Origin: Hymenopus coronatus
Lineage: Eukaryota; Arthropoda; Insecta; Mantodea; Hymenopodidae
Direction of reading: 5' to 3'
Length of the DNA stretch: 64,000 nucleotides
NCBI GenBank assembly: GCA_030762935.1
Contig: CM060890.1
Span: 63,242,765-63,306,764, forward strand
Each line of letters starts with the position of its first letter. Position 1 is the stretch's first letter. Positions 21,720 to 32,949 of this stretch are shown piece after piece. The notes under the pieces are model-generated. The model was not told the origin of the DNA. It searched no databases and saw only the letters and a list, made by a program, of their open reading frames with translations. The translations under genes were made by a program, and so were the position numbers.

Positions 21720-22240
21720 TAATCAAATTACCTTTTCCAAGGAAAACCAGATCCCATGTCTAGTATTGAATTCAGCACAGTATAGAATTATAACTAACCG
21801 AGGCAAATACAAGCTGATTCAGAGAGGCACACCAGCAGATTATTATTCGACATCCCTTCAACTGCAGACAAGCCTAGAAGAGGTTTTGGCGGACAATGAC
21901 AGAGCGGTAGATAAGGTCTTTAACTTTTTAGTAAATGTAACTGTCGCACTGCGCGTGTAGTTGTTATTATATATTTTGGAGGCCACTATACTGTTTTGCT
22001 TTTTTAAAATGTGTCGCTTTTATGTTTTATATTGAATGCTTCGTTTTAGCAGCCTTTTATGTCTATTTTAGTCCCATTTGGTTTTAGTACTCATCTTTGT
22101 TTGTTATTTTACGCATCGTTTTAGCTTTTGTTTTTTTACTACTGGTTTTAGCTTCTTTTTAACTCTTGGTTTTTTGTCACAGAAGGGCGCTAATGACTTT
22201 GAAGTTGATCGCCCAAAAAACCCCATCTATCATCATTACA
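21720..22240 (+). pseudogene. probable LINE 3' end (ORF end, T-rich 3' UTR and conserved tail)
   Basis: A 64-codon frame (21766-21960, ...DNDRAVDKVFNFLVN...) is followed by a T/TTT-rich stretch. Then comes AGAAGGGCGCTAATGAC ... GTTGATCGCCC (22183-22214), a short GGGCG/CGCCC hairpin, and an ATCATCATT-like run. I remember a GGGCGCT...TTGA.CGCCC hairpin tail from arthropod non-LTR elements; that memory is the basis for the call. The protein frame itself carries no recognisable RT motif. Confidence 0.4.
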
Positions 22241-22244
22241 ATCA

Positions 22245-22476
22245 GCTGGACCGCTCTGTGACCGAATGGTTAGACCACTAAAATCTCACCAAGGCAGTCT
22301 GGGTTCTATCCCAGGAGACCGCATGTGCAATTTGTGGTGAACAAAGCAGCGGGTATTCTCGGGCTTTTCCGGTTGAAACCGTCATCGCATTCCCCCTGTG
22401 ATCCATCATGTATTACCAGTTTCACCGCCTGCGGTGCCGTCTGTCGTAAAAGCGGGCGTTAAACACTAACAGAAAA
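22245..22476 (+). mobile_element. SINE A copy, tRNA-derived, degraded
   Basis: The tRNA-like head (CTCTGTGACCGAATGGTTAG; B-box region GGGTTCTATCCCAGGAG) is followed by the family body: CGCATGTGCAATTTGTGG, GGGCTTTTCCGGTTGAAACC, GCCTGCGGTGCCGTC. It ends with AAAGCGGGCGTTAAACACTA. It lies directly behind the LINE tail candidate. Confidence 0.8.
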
Positions 22477-22688
22477 GAAAAGGCAATCAGGAGAGCGGTC
22501 ACTCTTAACGTGGAGCTGGAAAACACGAAATAAGCCCTCAAAATTGGCTGCACCAATGGAGGGCCTGTAATCCAGTCTCACTAATAATCACTTATTATCG
22601 GGTTATACTGACAGAGAGAAGATACAACTATAAATACAGCTGGTGAAATGGCAGAAGCAAAATATGCCATCAAATGCAAAATAATAAA

Positions 22689-23506
22689 TCTGATGTGTTC
22701 CATTCACATTTCTTTCTCTACATCTTCACCAAAAACTGTTGTTAAAAAGCTTATTCCTCCATTGGTTTAATGCTAATCGAGAAAAAATAGTTTAAAATGT
22801 CTTATTACTTGCTTGCTTGTGAGTAAAAGAGAAATAAGGGAATCCAATCGATAGTTACAGCTTTTAAAATCTGGTTGCTACGTGTTTAAAGTACCTTTGT
22901 TTGTATGGACAGGAGTTGACAAATTCCCGTATGAGAAAAGTATAAGTATTTTAAAGCCTGAAACTAATAACAAGGAATATCTCAAAAACGGTCAATCTCG
23001 CGAAAAAAAAAATCTATATAACATAAATTGTGTGTTTTAAAGAGTTTTTCGTTTTTGTGTTGTTAGTTTTTGTCTATCTCTTGTGGTTTACCAGTTATAC
23101 AAAATTCCGCAAAATTCATCCCCATAAACATGTCTTCAGAGTCTATTCCCAGAAAAGATATACATTTTATTTGACATCTCTCGTCAGACCCATTTTTAAG
23201 AAAATTAAAATGTTCGAAATTTTTTCCATATAAAGGGTAGTTCGGAGTGGGGGAATTTTCTTGAAAATCTTCCTGTCGCATCCTTTGAAGATACCAAACT
23301 TAAGTACAACTTAAGTACTAAGTTTGGTATTTAACGTCTTTTCGTTTTTGCGCTATGCTGTCCACAGACACACACACGCACACGGACCTTTTTCCAAAAA
23401 TGCTTTTTTTCTGGATTTAGGAGACCCAAAAGATGTATTTCCGGTGAAATGTCGGTTTCTAATTTTTGGGTGCATTACAATACCGTCTCTATACACTATG
23501 TACATA
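22689..23506 (+). mobile_element. R-DINE copy 10, left part
   Basis: Starts TCTGATGTGTTCCATTCACA. It carries all internal blocks and stops inside the 3' palindrome at CACTATGTACATA, where a LINE fragment is inserted. The last seven-odd bases are the left copy of the LINE target duplication. Confidence 0.9.
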
Positions 23507-24487
23507 ATTTGACGTGGGCATCAAAATTAAAGAAAGGGTTGGAAACCATTGGGATGGGAGACATTTGGATGGCGGGGCAGGAAAACAGGCGAAGTATTTG
23601 GAGAAAAATTAAGAAACGTCTATGTGATATTGACAGACAGCAAATAATTGCGCAATGCACAGAGAAGGTGTCATTAGAAGTACAGTCTGGGCTGAAATCG
23701 GAGTGGGGTATGGAGCAATACATCAAAACAGGTACCAAACTCATTAGAGAGGGGCTCGCGTGGATTAGACTAGGAGCATGGAGGAGCACGAAAATTTCTG
23801 ACGAGAATGGTACGAGAATCTGTCCCATTTGCGAGGAGGAAGAGTCGGGGACTCACATCTTGGCAAGATGTAGGGGTACGGAGGAATGGCGGGAAAAATA
23901 TTTGCCGCGATTTTTTACCACTGCGAATGTAGGGATAGAAGCATGTTGGACGCTACTGGCAGGCACGGAAAGCATGGACGGGCTAGGTAAATTTATACTT
24001 AAGGCAAGACAGCTGAGATCTGAGGAGGCTGCCAATAGAGAAGGGGGGAATAAGATCAACTAAACGAAAGTGACTACAATGTTCTACATACATATATATT
24101 ATGTCATACTTAGGTCACTGTTGTGCTAGGGTTGTATATATTATGTGTATATATGTCTTTCAAGTGTAATTATCTATTATAAGAGGGTGCATTTATGAAG
24201 GTGTACTCTGTGCTGTAAATTTAAATTGCTATATTTGAATATCTTTGTATCTTTATTTTCGGATTCACTCTTAATTTTATTGTTGTTTAATATTGCTTTT
24301 GACTGTGTATTTCCTTTGTCTTTTTATTTTCGTGTTTACTCTTTTAATTCTTTGTTGTGGTTGTTGTTTTAATATTGCTTGTAATGTGTATTACAAAAGC
24401 ACGTACGGTCTGTGGACCCGTGCGACTGTTGAAATTCTATGTATGATATTGCTATGTTAATAAATACTCTTATTTATTTATTCATTC
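23507..24487 (+). mobile_element. 5'-truncated LINE inserted in R-DINE copy 10
   Basis: Flanked by ATGTACATA (23498-23506) and ATGTAGATA (24488-24496), a 9-bp duplication with one mismatch, inside the host repeat's terminal palindrome. It contains the end of ORF2, about 400 bp of 3' UTR and a TATTTATTTATTCATTC simple tail after AATAAA. 5' truncation, simple tail and target duplication are the marks of target-primed reverse transcription. Confidence 0.9.
23509..24063 (+). CDS. LINE ORF2 C-terminal fragment with CCHC finger
   Basis: An uninterrupted frame of about 184 codons from the insertion junction to TAA. The ATG at 23449 lies in the host repeat, so the in-frame Met is fortuitous and the true N-terminus (endonuclease and RT) is absent. 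Near its middle is CPICEEEESGTHILARC, a CX2CX7HX4C arrangement as in the C-terminal zinc knuckle of many LINE ORF2 proteins. The preceding helix-rich segment (IWRKIKKRLCDIDRQQI ... LAWIRLGAWR) and the following EEWREKYLPRF fit the region after the RT thumb. In a complete element this domain helps bind RNA or target DNA. The fragment cannot act alone. An open frame of this length implies a fairly young insertion. The LINE clade is left open. Confidence 0.8.
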   Translation: MTWASKLKKGLETIGMGDIWMAGQENRRSIWRKIKKRLCDIDRQQIIAQCTEKVSLEVQSGLKSEWGMEQYIKTGTKLIREGLAWIRLGAWRSTKISDENGTRICPICEEEESGTHILARCRGTEEWREKYLPRFFTTANVGIEACWTLLAGTESMDGLGKFILKARQLRSEEAANREGGNKIN

Positions 24488-24513
24488 ATGTAGATAGTAC
24501 GTATAGAGGAAGT
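24488..24513 (+). mobile_element. R-DINE copy 10, right terminus
   Basis: ATGTAGATAGTACGTATAGA followed by GGAAGT completes the host element after the LINE. It is followed by AAACA. Confidence 0.8.
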
Positions 24514-25494
24514 AAACATAGGACTTCCTTCCAAAACTCCCAAAATATGCAAAATATCTAAAATATGTCTTACTTTATAGAATGTATTTCAAAAACAAAG
24601 AAACATTAACATATATTAAATATAATTATTTAAAATGTGTCATTTTGTACAATCTCTCAATCCACTGGAACTGAGGAACATTTGTGCATAATTACTGTCA
24701 CAAAAAGGCATATCTCATGACAAGCAATGAACAAATCCCCATTCAGAGTCGTATACGTTCAAAAAAGACACACATTCCACGTTAGTAGCTTCGAAAATGC
24801 TACTGGTGTTCGTAAAATAAAATGTCAGCAATTCCCTGCTCTGATACCTATCTTCTGTACTAGAATGTGCATTACTAAACTTATTAATAAATTATGATAT
24901 TTAATGCATTAGAAGTTTTCAGATGTAACTCTAGAAACTAGACAAATAACATGTTTTAATAAGCTACAAAATAAAATAAACATTTGTAATAAAAATTTGT
25001 TCTAAACATGTACTGGTATCCAATAATGTGTACAACTAGTATTTACACGATTCTCCCCACAAGCTCTTCACCATTGTTTCCAGTACAATTCTAGCCTATA
25101 ACTATATTTGCATTTCTAAACCCCTCAGTATTAACTAGCTTCTTTATGGTAATTGTTACTTCAATTACACTTTCATTCAACCATTTTAAGGTATTGCTTC
25201 GGAATAACACACTTAATTAATATTGTAAACAAGGCAGAAATAGTCTTATTACTTGCTAATTTCTACATGTAAATTATGATTTATGGCACGTCTCGATGTA
25301 ATTAAAGGACAGATGAGCATTTCACGTGTCCAAAAAGAAGTCTACATGAGAGATCAGTATCTTCTTTTGGCATCCAGTGGTTGAATGGGATATACGAAAG
25401 AGTAATTGGATATAAAAAAGCAAATATAGCTAAAGGAAATGGGAACTTCTTGTCACATAGATTATGCTTAATGTGTAAACAAATTTGCTCGGAT
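24514..25494. other. unassigned AT-rich stretch
   Basis: No coding frame or repeat recognised. Confidence 0.4.
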
Positions 25495-25497
25495 TTT

Positions 25498-25740
25498 TTT
25501 AAGCTTAACGTCCTTTAATCTGGTTGGTCATATCGGACGATGAATGAAATTGGTGAAATGATACTCAAATGATCTTGGGATCCATGGAGCTTAAAGTTAC
25601 TCGACATTCGCCTTCTCACGATAAAGAAAAACCCCGAAAAAACCCTTACCCGGGTAACTCACCCTAAGTGAGATTCGAACTCGTGATATGTTGAATGTGA
25701 GGCAGACACGCTACCATCACATTAACCAGGCGCGCTTGCT
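25498..25740 (-). mobile_element. SINE D copy, tRNA-derived
   Basis: Minus-strand reading starts with a tRNA-like head: A-box-like TGGTTAATGTGATGGTAGC, then GTCTGCCTCACATTC and B-box GAGTTCGAATCTC. The body has GGGTTTTTTCGGGG and GAAGGCGAATGTCGAGTAAC. It ends in GATATGACCAACCAGATTAA and AGGACGTTAAGCTT. The same tail recurs at 45015-45190 and, shortened, in SINE E. Confidence 0.85.
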
Positions 25741-25772
25741 AGGATTTATCCAAATCACTGTTATTTTAAAAC

Positions 25773-26138
25773 TCTGATGCACTCCATACACATGACTTTC
25801 TTTACCTGTTCTACACACAAACTTCTAACAAAAGATTGTTCTTCTTTCTACTGAATACTAATCGAGATAATCATTATCAGAATGGTCTTATTAATTAAGT
25901 CCTCGTGAGAATAAGGGAATACTCTATGCTAAAGCCACAGTCAATATTTTAAAAGCTGTTACTATGCGATTGTCATTGAAATTCGCTTTTTTGTATGGCC
26001 AAGAGTAAAACAAACGAAACACGGATGACTTCCTGTTTAAAAAAATAAGTATAGGTATTTTAAAATTGAAACCAATAAAGGACTTGAAACCAATAACTCT
26101 TAACGGTTAGCTCTTCAACAAAAATGCAAAGGAAATAA
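25773..26138 (+). mobile_element. R-DINE copy 11, 5' part
   Basis: TCTGATGCACTCCATACACA followed by TGACTTTCTTTAC, then the usual 5' blocks, down to CAACAAAAATGCAAAGGAAA, where an unrelated insert begins. Confidence 0.8.
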
Positions 26139-27105
26139 CTGTTGCGGTGTTAAGATCGTGGTGACGTTGGGTGCTATATGCAATGTTATCTTTGCACCAC
26201 ATTTGAGACGCCTTATGTGGTGAGCGCAGATTGAAGGCGTAGGCAAGACTCACTCCACTACCTATGAGTAGACCCACTTACCTGGTAAGGTGAACCTATT
26301 ACCGTTGGATTTGCCTTAGTGTTGCTCAGCCTGCACGATGATTGACTCACTCGGGGTGGTGCAGCTAATGGGGGTAGTTCAGGGAATGGTCTTATAATGA
26401 TTAAGGCTTATATACTTTCCTGGAGTTTATTCCTTACTAGGAGAAGCGAGATGAGCACATTTGCCTTACAATGATGCTAACTTATACACCTGTTACGAAT
26501 TCTAACACTTGGCTGATCACACGTAATTACAGTCCTTACATTAGTACGCGTCTCTGACTTTAAATTCGTTACACGTTGCAGTGTCTAACTTTGTATGACG
26601 AAGTTAAGTTCAGCCAGACGACCGACAGCATAACAGCGACAGATAGATCAGCTAGTAACAGACAGCTCGCAATGGACAGATCATTTTCACGGACAGCTCA
26701 TGATGTACCTTCTTGGGCTCTTTACATACAAAAAATACCGTCATGGCGGCCTCTTTCTGATTGGACAGAAAGGCCGCGCGATTGACGTAAATATTTCCCA
26801 AGAGTCAATTTCCTTATCCCAGGGTGTACTGCAAACATCACGTGGCATGCCTTGTACAATGAAGAATTTTACAGTTCACCCCCGTTATAACTCGATGGTA
26901 CGTGACTGGACAAAAGAGACCTATCTAACAAAAGCGCTTCTCATCCCCTTTGACTCTCTTGGCATCAGCTTTCTTCTCCCGCTGAATTTTCTCAGTTAAA
27001 TACATACATTTATACTCTTTTAGCTTTACATTGATAAATAATTAATAACTAATAATAAGTTTGATAGGAAAGCTAATTAACGTTATCACTGAGCGTAGAC
27101 CAAGT
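26139..27105. mobile_element. insert in R-DINE copy 11, possible solo LTR
   Basis: About 960 bp of non-family sequence splits copy 11. It opens with TGTTGCGGTGTTAAGATCG, a TGTTG start like many LTRs. It is GC-richer and contains a TATA-like GGCTTATATACTTTCC and two short frames (69 and 99 codons) without recognisable domains. No second LTR, primer-binding site or pol is present, hence solo LTR if it is one. The right end is uncertain (26995-27105) and no clear 4-5 bp duplication was found. Confidence 0.35.
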
Positions 27106-27633
27106 TTAATTTTTTTGTGTAATAAGTTTTTAATTACTTCTTACGATGTACCAGTTAAGCAAAAGTCATTCAGAATGAAGAGAACTTCAGACGCTATTCC
27201 CAGTAAATTCAAAATATGTATTCTATTTGTTATATAAATAGCTTAAGTATAATAAATATATTTAATTAAAATCGTTACAGACATTTTTGAGAAAATCAAA
27301 GTAATCGAAAAATGTTCCATATAAGGGGTAGTTTGGGGTAGGGGATTTTCTTGAAAAATCTTCGTGTCACATCGTTGGAAGATACTAAACTTAAACACCA
27401 AGTTTGGTATTTAACGGACTTTTTGTTTTGAGTTTTGCTGTCCACTCACACACACGCACACTCACACTCACACTCACACACACTACACACTGACTACTTT
27501 CTAAAAATGTTGTTCTTTATTCAGAGGGTCTGAAAACATGTTTTCAGTGAAAAGTCGGTATCGAAATTTTGGGTAGAATACAATACCTAGATAGCTTCTC
27601 TATCATGTACATTATACATACGTGTTAGGGAAA
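27106..27633 (+). mobile_element. R-DINE copy 11, 3' part
   Basis: Resumes at GTGTAATAAGTTTTTAATTA and continues through AAAATCGTTACAGAC, CACCAAGTTTGGTATTTAAC, a CA/CTCACA block (27447-27488) and CATGTACATTATACATACG. It ends GTTAGGGAAAT before AAAAAG. Confidence 0.85.
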
Positions 27634-29772
27634 TAAAAAGTCGATCTTTATTGGCGTAAAAGTGTCGTTTATTTTCTATTTAATATCTCTCAACTCATCA
27701 CTTTGCTGAGTTTATACCCTGAAGAAAAAAATAGTGCCCCGAGGTGCTAGAGCAAATTTTATTGATCATTTATTACTAGCAAATAAATAAATTAAAATAC
27801 GTGTCTCTAATGGGTGTGAGGTCCATTCATTTATAACCATATATTGTAAATGCAGTTTAAAATAGGAAGTTTTAGTCTCTGAAAATTCAATAAATAATAT
27901 ACCCTTGATATTTGATGAATTGTTGGGGGAGGGGGGATCATTTGTTCTGAAATACCAGAACCCGTACAAATAATTGTCATAGTCTTTCTAAATAATTTAT
28001 ATACTGGATTTACCACGAACCGCCACTGACTTGGTCACGCTCGAAGTTTCATTCGTTTCGGCTATTAAAGTAACCCTGACTTCCAGATCTACAGCAGGCT
28101 CAACACTAATGAATAATAGATGATGGACAGAGACCCATAAAAAGGGAGTAAAATAGCCTTGTTGGCATTCTTTTACCCGGGGAGTGGGGCCAAGGGTTTG
28201 TTTGCGTAGCACTCCCAAATCAGGATCTAGTTTGTTGCTGACTTCTGAGAAAGTAACAGAATTACTATCGGTTTATTATACCAACGGATTATACAAATCT
28301 GACCATTCGTACGTGTTGTATATCAGAGGCATGTGGGTTGACTTTCCTACCCCCACCCACAACAGGCTTTCTGTCTTTCAGTTACCACGTTCTCATTAGC
28401 TTCAGTTGAAACTTTAGTTGCGAAGATTCGAAGTCAGTTATATTTAGAATAACGTATGATTGTATGTAAATGTTAGTTTAAATACAAGTCGCCTCTGCGT
28501 GTGGAATGAACTCTGAAATTTTCTGCACAGTTACCTGTTTTCATAACACACAACATTGTGAATAATTTTGATAAAACTGATTCAATAGAAAACAAGAAAC
28601 GCATAAATAAATTGGCAAAAACCTTCAACGTTCACCAGGAAAATTTCTCTTGCATTGGAGGAACTGACAGTGGCCAAGCTAACTCACATAAATCTAAATA
28701 TGTTTACTCGGCAATGCTTGTTTATCTGCGGAAGAGTGGCATTTCCAGCATTTAATACAAGGTAATATTTTCCCCCCTGTATGTGCAGATTTAGAGGAAG
28801 ACAGATTTAAGAAGCTAAGTAAGTGCATGTTGGTTGTAGAATGTCGTGCTAGAATCCCGTACAAGCGATCAGTTGTATTTATACCGAAGACCCTGTATTA
28901 CACCTATATCTATATATTGAACAAAACAAGACATATTTGCGACATCTTAAAGATGAAACATTCTTCAATTTTAATTTCTGTCACATTTCAGAAGAAATTT
29001 AAAATAGACACGAGCTAAACATATATAATTTGAATAAAAACGCACATAAATATTAAAAGTAATCTAAATTAACACAGTATGAATGTTTTTGTATAAAGGA
29101 TCATCCAAGGAACTACGACAGCAAACCCTCAAAAAAATCATAGCGAAACTTGATTAGCAGAATTTTTTGTTTTGTTTGCTTTTTTGTTCTTTGTTTTAAT
29201 CAATAATGTTTTTAAGTTAAAAATGGTCTCACAATAACATACCAACAATAGGACACCGTTTGAAACGCGGCTGTGAAATTTAATTTTAGGATGCCTCAAA
29301 TAATTTAACGCACTAAACAGATCCTGAAATTGATTTTCAGTTTGAGGAAAATATAACAATCAGGCGAGTACATTCCGGTAACGTAGCTTGGGTGAGGGAT
29401 CAATACAAGCAAATTATCATGAGAAGCAGCATGTGTTGTATTACATTATCTATTAATTGTGTTACTTTTTTAAATCAAAGTGAGCTCGAATGAGTTTCGA
29501 CTACTTGCTTGCTTATGTAAGTTCACTTAGAATGCATGTCTTTTTTATACACTTGTTGAAGTGGCTTAGTTCACATTTTTCCCACATAATTTACAAACAC
29601 GTTGTTCTTGAGCTTGATGGTAATTTTTGTTTGTGCATATTAAATGGCGGAAGCCGTTATCGCAAGTCCTATGATTGCGTATCTCTGAGTTTGGTTGCTG
29701 TTCGTCCATTGTCTTCATGGCATCCGTACCGAAGAATTTATTAATTATTGTATTGCACCCAAAAATACTATA
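27634..29772. other. unassigned stretch
   Basis: Only short frames occur (60-84 codons, for example minus 27997-28218, plus 28184-28399, plus 29490-29744) with no recognisable domain. About 28000-28400 is somewhat GC-richer. At 29744-29765 there is a short inverted piece of the R-DINE 3' end (GTATTGCACCCAAAAATAC). Confidence 0.35.
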
Positions 29773-29988
29773 CACCAAGTTTGGTATTTACCGTCCTTCT
29801 CGTTTTCGAGCTACGCTGCCCACTGACACACACATGCACGGACATTTTTTTAAAAAAATAGTATTTTATGGATTCAGGGAGTCTCAAAACATTTCTTTGC
29901 GGTGAAATCTTGGTATTGAATTTTTGAGTGGAATATAATATCTTCTCTATACGTACTATGTATATTGCACACACATGTCAGAGAAAGT
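29773..29988 (+). mobile_element. R-DINE copy 12, 3' end
   Basis: From ACCAAGTTTGGTATTTACCG through a CACACACATGCAC block and GCGGTGAAATCTTGG to GTACTATGTATATTGCAC, then GAGAAAGT followed by AAAAATG. The 5' 600 bp are absent. Confidence 0.85.
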
Positions 29989-30645
29989 AAAAATGCGGGG
30001 ACCAAATGAGCAAAGCTTAATTTAACTAATTTAATTAACTTAACTTATAAACCCACATGTAACTTAACTAAATCACAGATTTCAGCAACCTGCTAAATTA
30101 ATACTTGTTTTCTCACATTAAATGTAATAAGTAAGGCGTGTTTTTTAGGTGGCATAAATTATTTTAGATTTCTTGTGTGTTTAAAATAAATGCTTTAGTT
30201 TTGATTCGTGAATCAGTTTAGGCACCAATATTTTCTCATTTTCTCTCAGTATTGTGGATGTATTTAATAATTTTTATGAAAAAGCTTACAATGTCAGAGA
30301 TTTCAAAAACACACGGAGAACGGATTCTACAGTTTCTTTTGTAGAACATTTTTTGGCATTGCAGAAGATAAGTGCATATGCACCCAAATTTATTGGCGTA
30401 AACGTTCTCTTTTACCTATTACGTAACACATTCTTGTATAAAGAAAAAATTGTGTCAATGGCCAATGGCTATATCGGAGCGTACGACATAATATGGTAAT
30501 GCAATAGGGTCTAGGTAATATTCGTTTATGCACTTTTCTGCCTTTAATACTAAAATGGTCACGATTACTTTAAAGAATCTTCATTAGCTTCGACGTATAT
30601 GCAATTACCACACTGGTTCAGGTATTCCTTTGCGAATATATCGTA
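29989..30645. other. unassigned stretch
   Basis: AT-rich. An 81-codon frame at 30254-30499 has no recognisable feature. Confidence 0.35.
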
Positions 30646-30655
30646 AATGAGATTC

Positions 30656-30878
30656 GTTTTTTTTTTTTTAGTGTTTAACGCCCACTTTAACTACTTATGG
30701 CACCGCAGGCTGTGACACTGATGAAACATGAATGAAGATGGAGCACCGGTGGAGTGCGATGGCGGGGGAAACCGGAGAACCCGGAGAAACCCCGCCCCAG
30801 CGCCGCTTTGTCCACCACAAATCTCACATGCGGTCGCTTGGGATCGAACCCGGGCCGTACTCGGCCACGGCGCGGCCC
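30656..30878 (-). mobile_element. SINE A copy with target duplication
   Basis: The minus-strand element has its poly-A tail as a T-run at 30656-30670. AATGAGATTC (30646-30655) and AATGAGGTTC (30879-30888) are a 10-bp duplication with one mismatch. The body includes GTTTAACGCCCACTTTAACT, GGCACCGCAGGC, GGAGCACCGGTGGAGTG, GGCGGGGGAAACCGG and TTGGGATCGAACCCGGGC. The tRNA head lacks about 30 nt between GGGCCGT and ACTCGGCCACGG, which other copies carry. Confidence 0.9.
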
Positions 30879-30916
30879 AATGAGGTTCAGAGCCTCATTG
30901 AGTGCAACGGTAAAAA

Positions 30917-31520
30917 TCTGATGTGTACCATTCATATCACTTTCTCTACATCTCTGCAACAAATTATTATTCTTAAAAAGTTTATACTTCTATTTACTTC
31001 ATGCTAATCAGAAAGAATTAGCAGAAATAGTGTTATTACTCGCTTCCTTGTAAGTAGAAGCGAAATAAAAGAGTACCAAAAGCTGGTTGCTATGTCACTG
31101 AAGTTCCTTTGTTTGTATGGACAGCAGTTGACAAATTCTTGTATGAGAAAAGCATGAGTTTTTCAAAGCAGGAACCAAAAACAAGGAATTTCTCAAAAAC
31201 GATGAACTCCACGAAAAAAAGTATAAAACATAAATTGTGTGTTTTAATATGCTATACATTTTTCGTGTATTAGGTTTTTGTCCATCTCTTACGGTGTAGC
31301 AGTTATTCAAAATTCCATAAAATTCATCCAGAGTCAAGTGCTCTTTAGAGGCTATTCCCAGAAAATTAAAGATAAACATTTTATTTTTCAGGTAAATATT
31401 TTTAATATACGAAATTTTAATCAAAATCGTTAGAGCCATTTTTGAGAAGATCAAAATTTTCCAAAAAAGTTCCATGTAAAGGGTAGTTGGAAGTCGGGGG
31501 ATTTTTCTCAAAATCTTCAG
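30917..31520 (+). mobile_element. R-DINE copy 13, 3'-truncated
   Basis: Starts TCTGATGTGTACCATTCATA after TAAAAA. It follows the family closely as far as GGGGGATTTTTCTCAAAATC, then stops. The CA block and 3' palindrome are missing. Its inferred 138-codon minus-strand frame is simply the repeat read backwards. Confidence 0.85.
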
Positions 31521-32179
31521 TTTTTAGGCTGACAAGTATTGAAATTAAAGGCCTGTATGTTTGTATAAAAGAAAGATTTAATTATTGACGTTTGTTTTAA
31601 TGGCAAAAGCTGTTTTGAAGGACTTTTGTTAAAGCGCGCAAACTAAAGCAGCAACTGTCTGCAAGAGAAGCTGAACATTTGAACCGCTAAACAGAACTAG
31701 GCTCAGCTGTAATACTGAAAGCAGCAAAGTCTTTTGGTAAGTCCAGAAGACACTCGGAGTCATTCTCGAGGGTGTAATTCAAATCCTTCTCTAAGTGGCT
31801 GCTTGATGTTGCCCCCTGGAGTAGCCTGGGCCCATTGAATAGATTACCCTCGCACACAAACTGGTGCCACAACTTTGTCGGTTAGATCTCCACCTGTCTT
31901 CCAAACTAACAGTACTTCCTCGTCTCGACTGCAATTGCTGAGATGCCAAGTCACGCCAACTAGCTATCTACAACTTCAAACTTTACAACAATTAATATTT
32001 GCGTGTAACAAATCATCGCTTTCATGGCACATTAATTCACTTTCATTCTATAAATGAATGCGTTAATTAATAGAAACACATTCCAAATTGGATCACATTG
32101 CTGGAGTAAAAATTCATTTTGTTTTTACACAAATGGGAAATTGATTTCTTACATCGAAACAAGATAAAGTATCCATATA
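31521..32179. other. unassigned stretch
   Basis: Frames of 60-61 codons only. The minus-strand frame at 31687-31872 contains NGPRLLQ, faintly like the W..GP.WL motif of BEL/Pao pol, but too weak to call. Confidence 0.3.
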
Positions 32180-32949
32180 GGCAGATGTCCCAAAACTCTT
32201 CATTTTCGATCTATCGAGGTTCAAAATGTTATTAATCATAACATTTTAAAGTGGCACATTATTCTATTTTTGACGTTGTCGGCTTGTTGGGAGCTGTTCA
32301 ACACAAACACAACTCTTAGCAAATGCTGGAAATGTCCTCCCTTTATGCCTAGACACGCAAGCTCTCTCAAATACTACTCAAACCTCCATGACACGTAGAT
32401 CATAGAATCTCTGTATAAGGCAATTGTTTAAGATGCCCCCAAAGATAAAAATAAAAAGGATTGAGTTCGGGGGAACATGTAGGCCATGAGACTGGTCCTT
32501 CTCTACCTATTCATCTGTCATGATAGATACCAGTCGGTAAATTTCGAACAATGAGACTAATATGTGCTGGAGACCCATCATGAATAAAAGACATGTTTCT
32601 TCTTATTTGTAGGGACACATCTTCTAGTAAGTCTAGGAGAATGCTCTGAATGAAGTCCCTTGTAGACAGCACCTGTAAGGCCTGCTGGGAGAATGTAATA
32701 TATTATACAACCGTCAAGCGCCAAATATAAACAAGCAGCCATAGCATCACAAGGCTAACTCCACAGGGTAAAGGTCAAAGCATTCTGTGAATTTTTGCAT
32801 AGATAAATTGGACCCGGAAAGTCTTTGAACGTAAACTTTCATTAACAAACGAAGGGTTTTAGAGTATATGTTTAAAAGAATCTTTTCTCTTGTTTCGGTG
32901 TAAGGAATCCATCAGAAAACTTGTAAATATATTTTTGAATCACCCTGTA
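32180..32949 (-). mobile_element. Tc1/mariner-superfamily DNA transposon relic
   Basis: Contains the transposase relic below. The minus-strand 5' end begins TACAGGGTGATTCAAAAA (32949 down), the kind of terminus seen in many such arthropod elements. The opposite end (32180-32200, GGCAGATGTCCCAAAACTC) resembles it only loosely. The N-terminal half of the transposase is decayed or deleted, so the element is a defective relic of about 770 bp. Confidence 0.65.
32400..32663 (-). pseudogene. transposase C-terminal relic, DDE/D superfamily
   Basis: One minus-strand frame of 88 codons with a single internal stop. It reads DFIQSILLDLLEDVSLQIRR, then MSFIHDGSPAHISLIVR, then stop, then IGREGPVSWP, CSPELNPF and FYLWGHLKQL. 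The HDG.PAH motif carries the second catalytic aspartate. SPELNP..F.LWGHLK corresponds to the SPDLNP..F.LWG block carrying the third acidic residue in IS630/Tc1/mariner-type (DDE_3-like) transposases. Just upstream, a different frame gives LTGAVYK, so there is also a frameshift. The enzyme would cut and join transposon ends; this copy is inactive. Confidence 0.85.

Noticed and set aside
22245..22330. Possible functional tRNA genes at SINE heads (also 36040-36104, 43640-43708, 60280-60352)
   Set aside because: They carry A and B boxes but lack a complete cloverleaf and acceptor stem, and continue into SINE bodies.
31095..31511. 138-codon minus-strand frame
   Set aside because: It is R-DINE copy 13 read backwards. 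The same blocks give broken frames in all other copies, so the openness is accidental.
31687..31872. BEL/Pao pol motif (NGPRLLQ) on the minus strand
   Set aside because: Only three or four residues agree and the neighbouring invariant tryptophans are absent.
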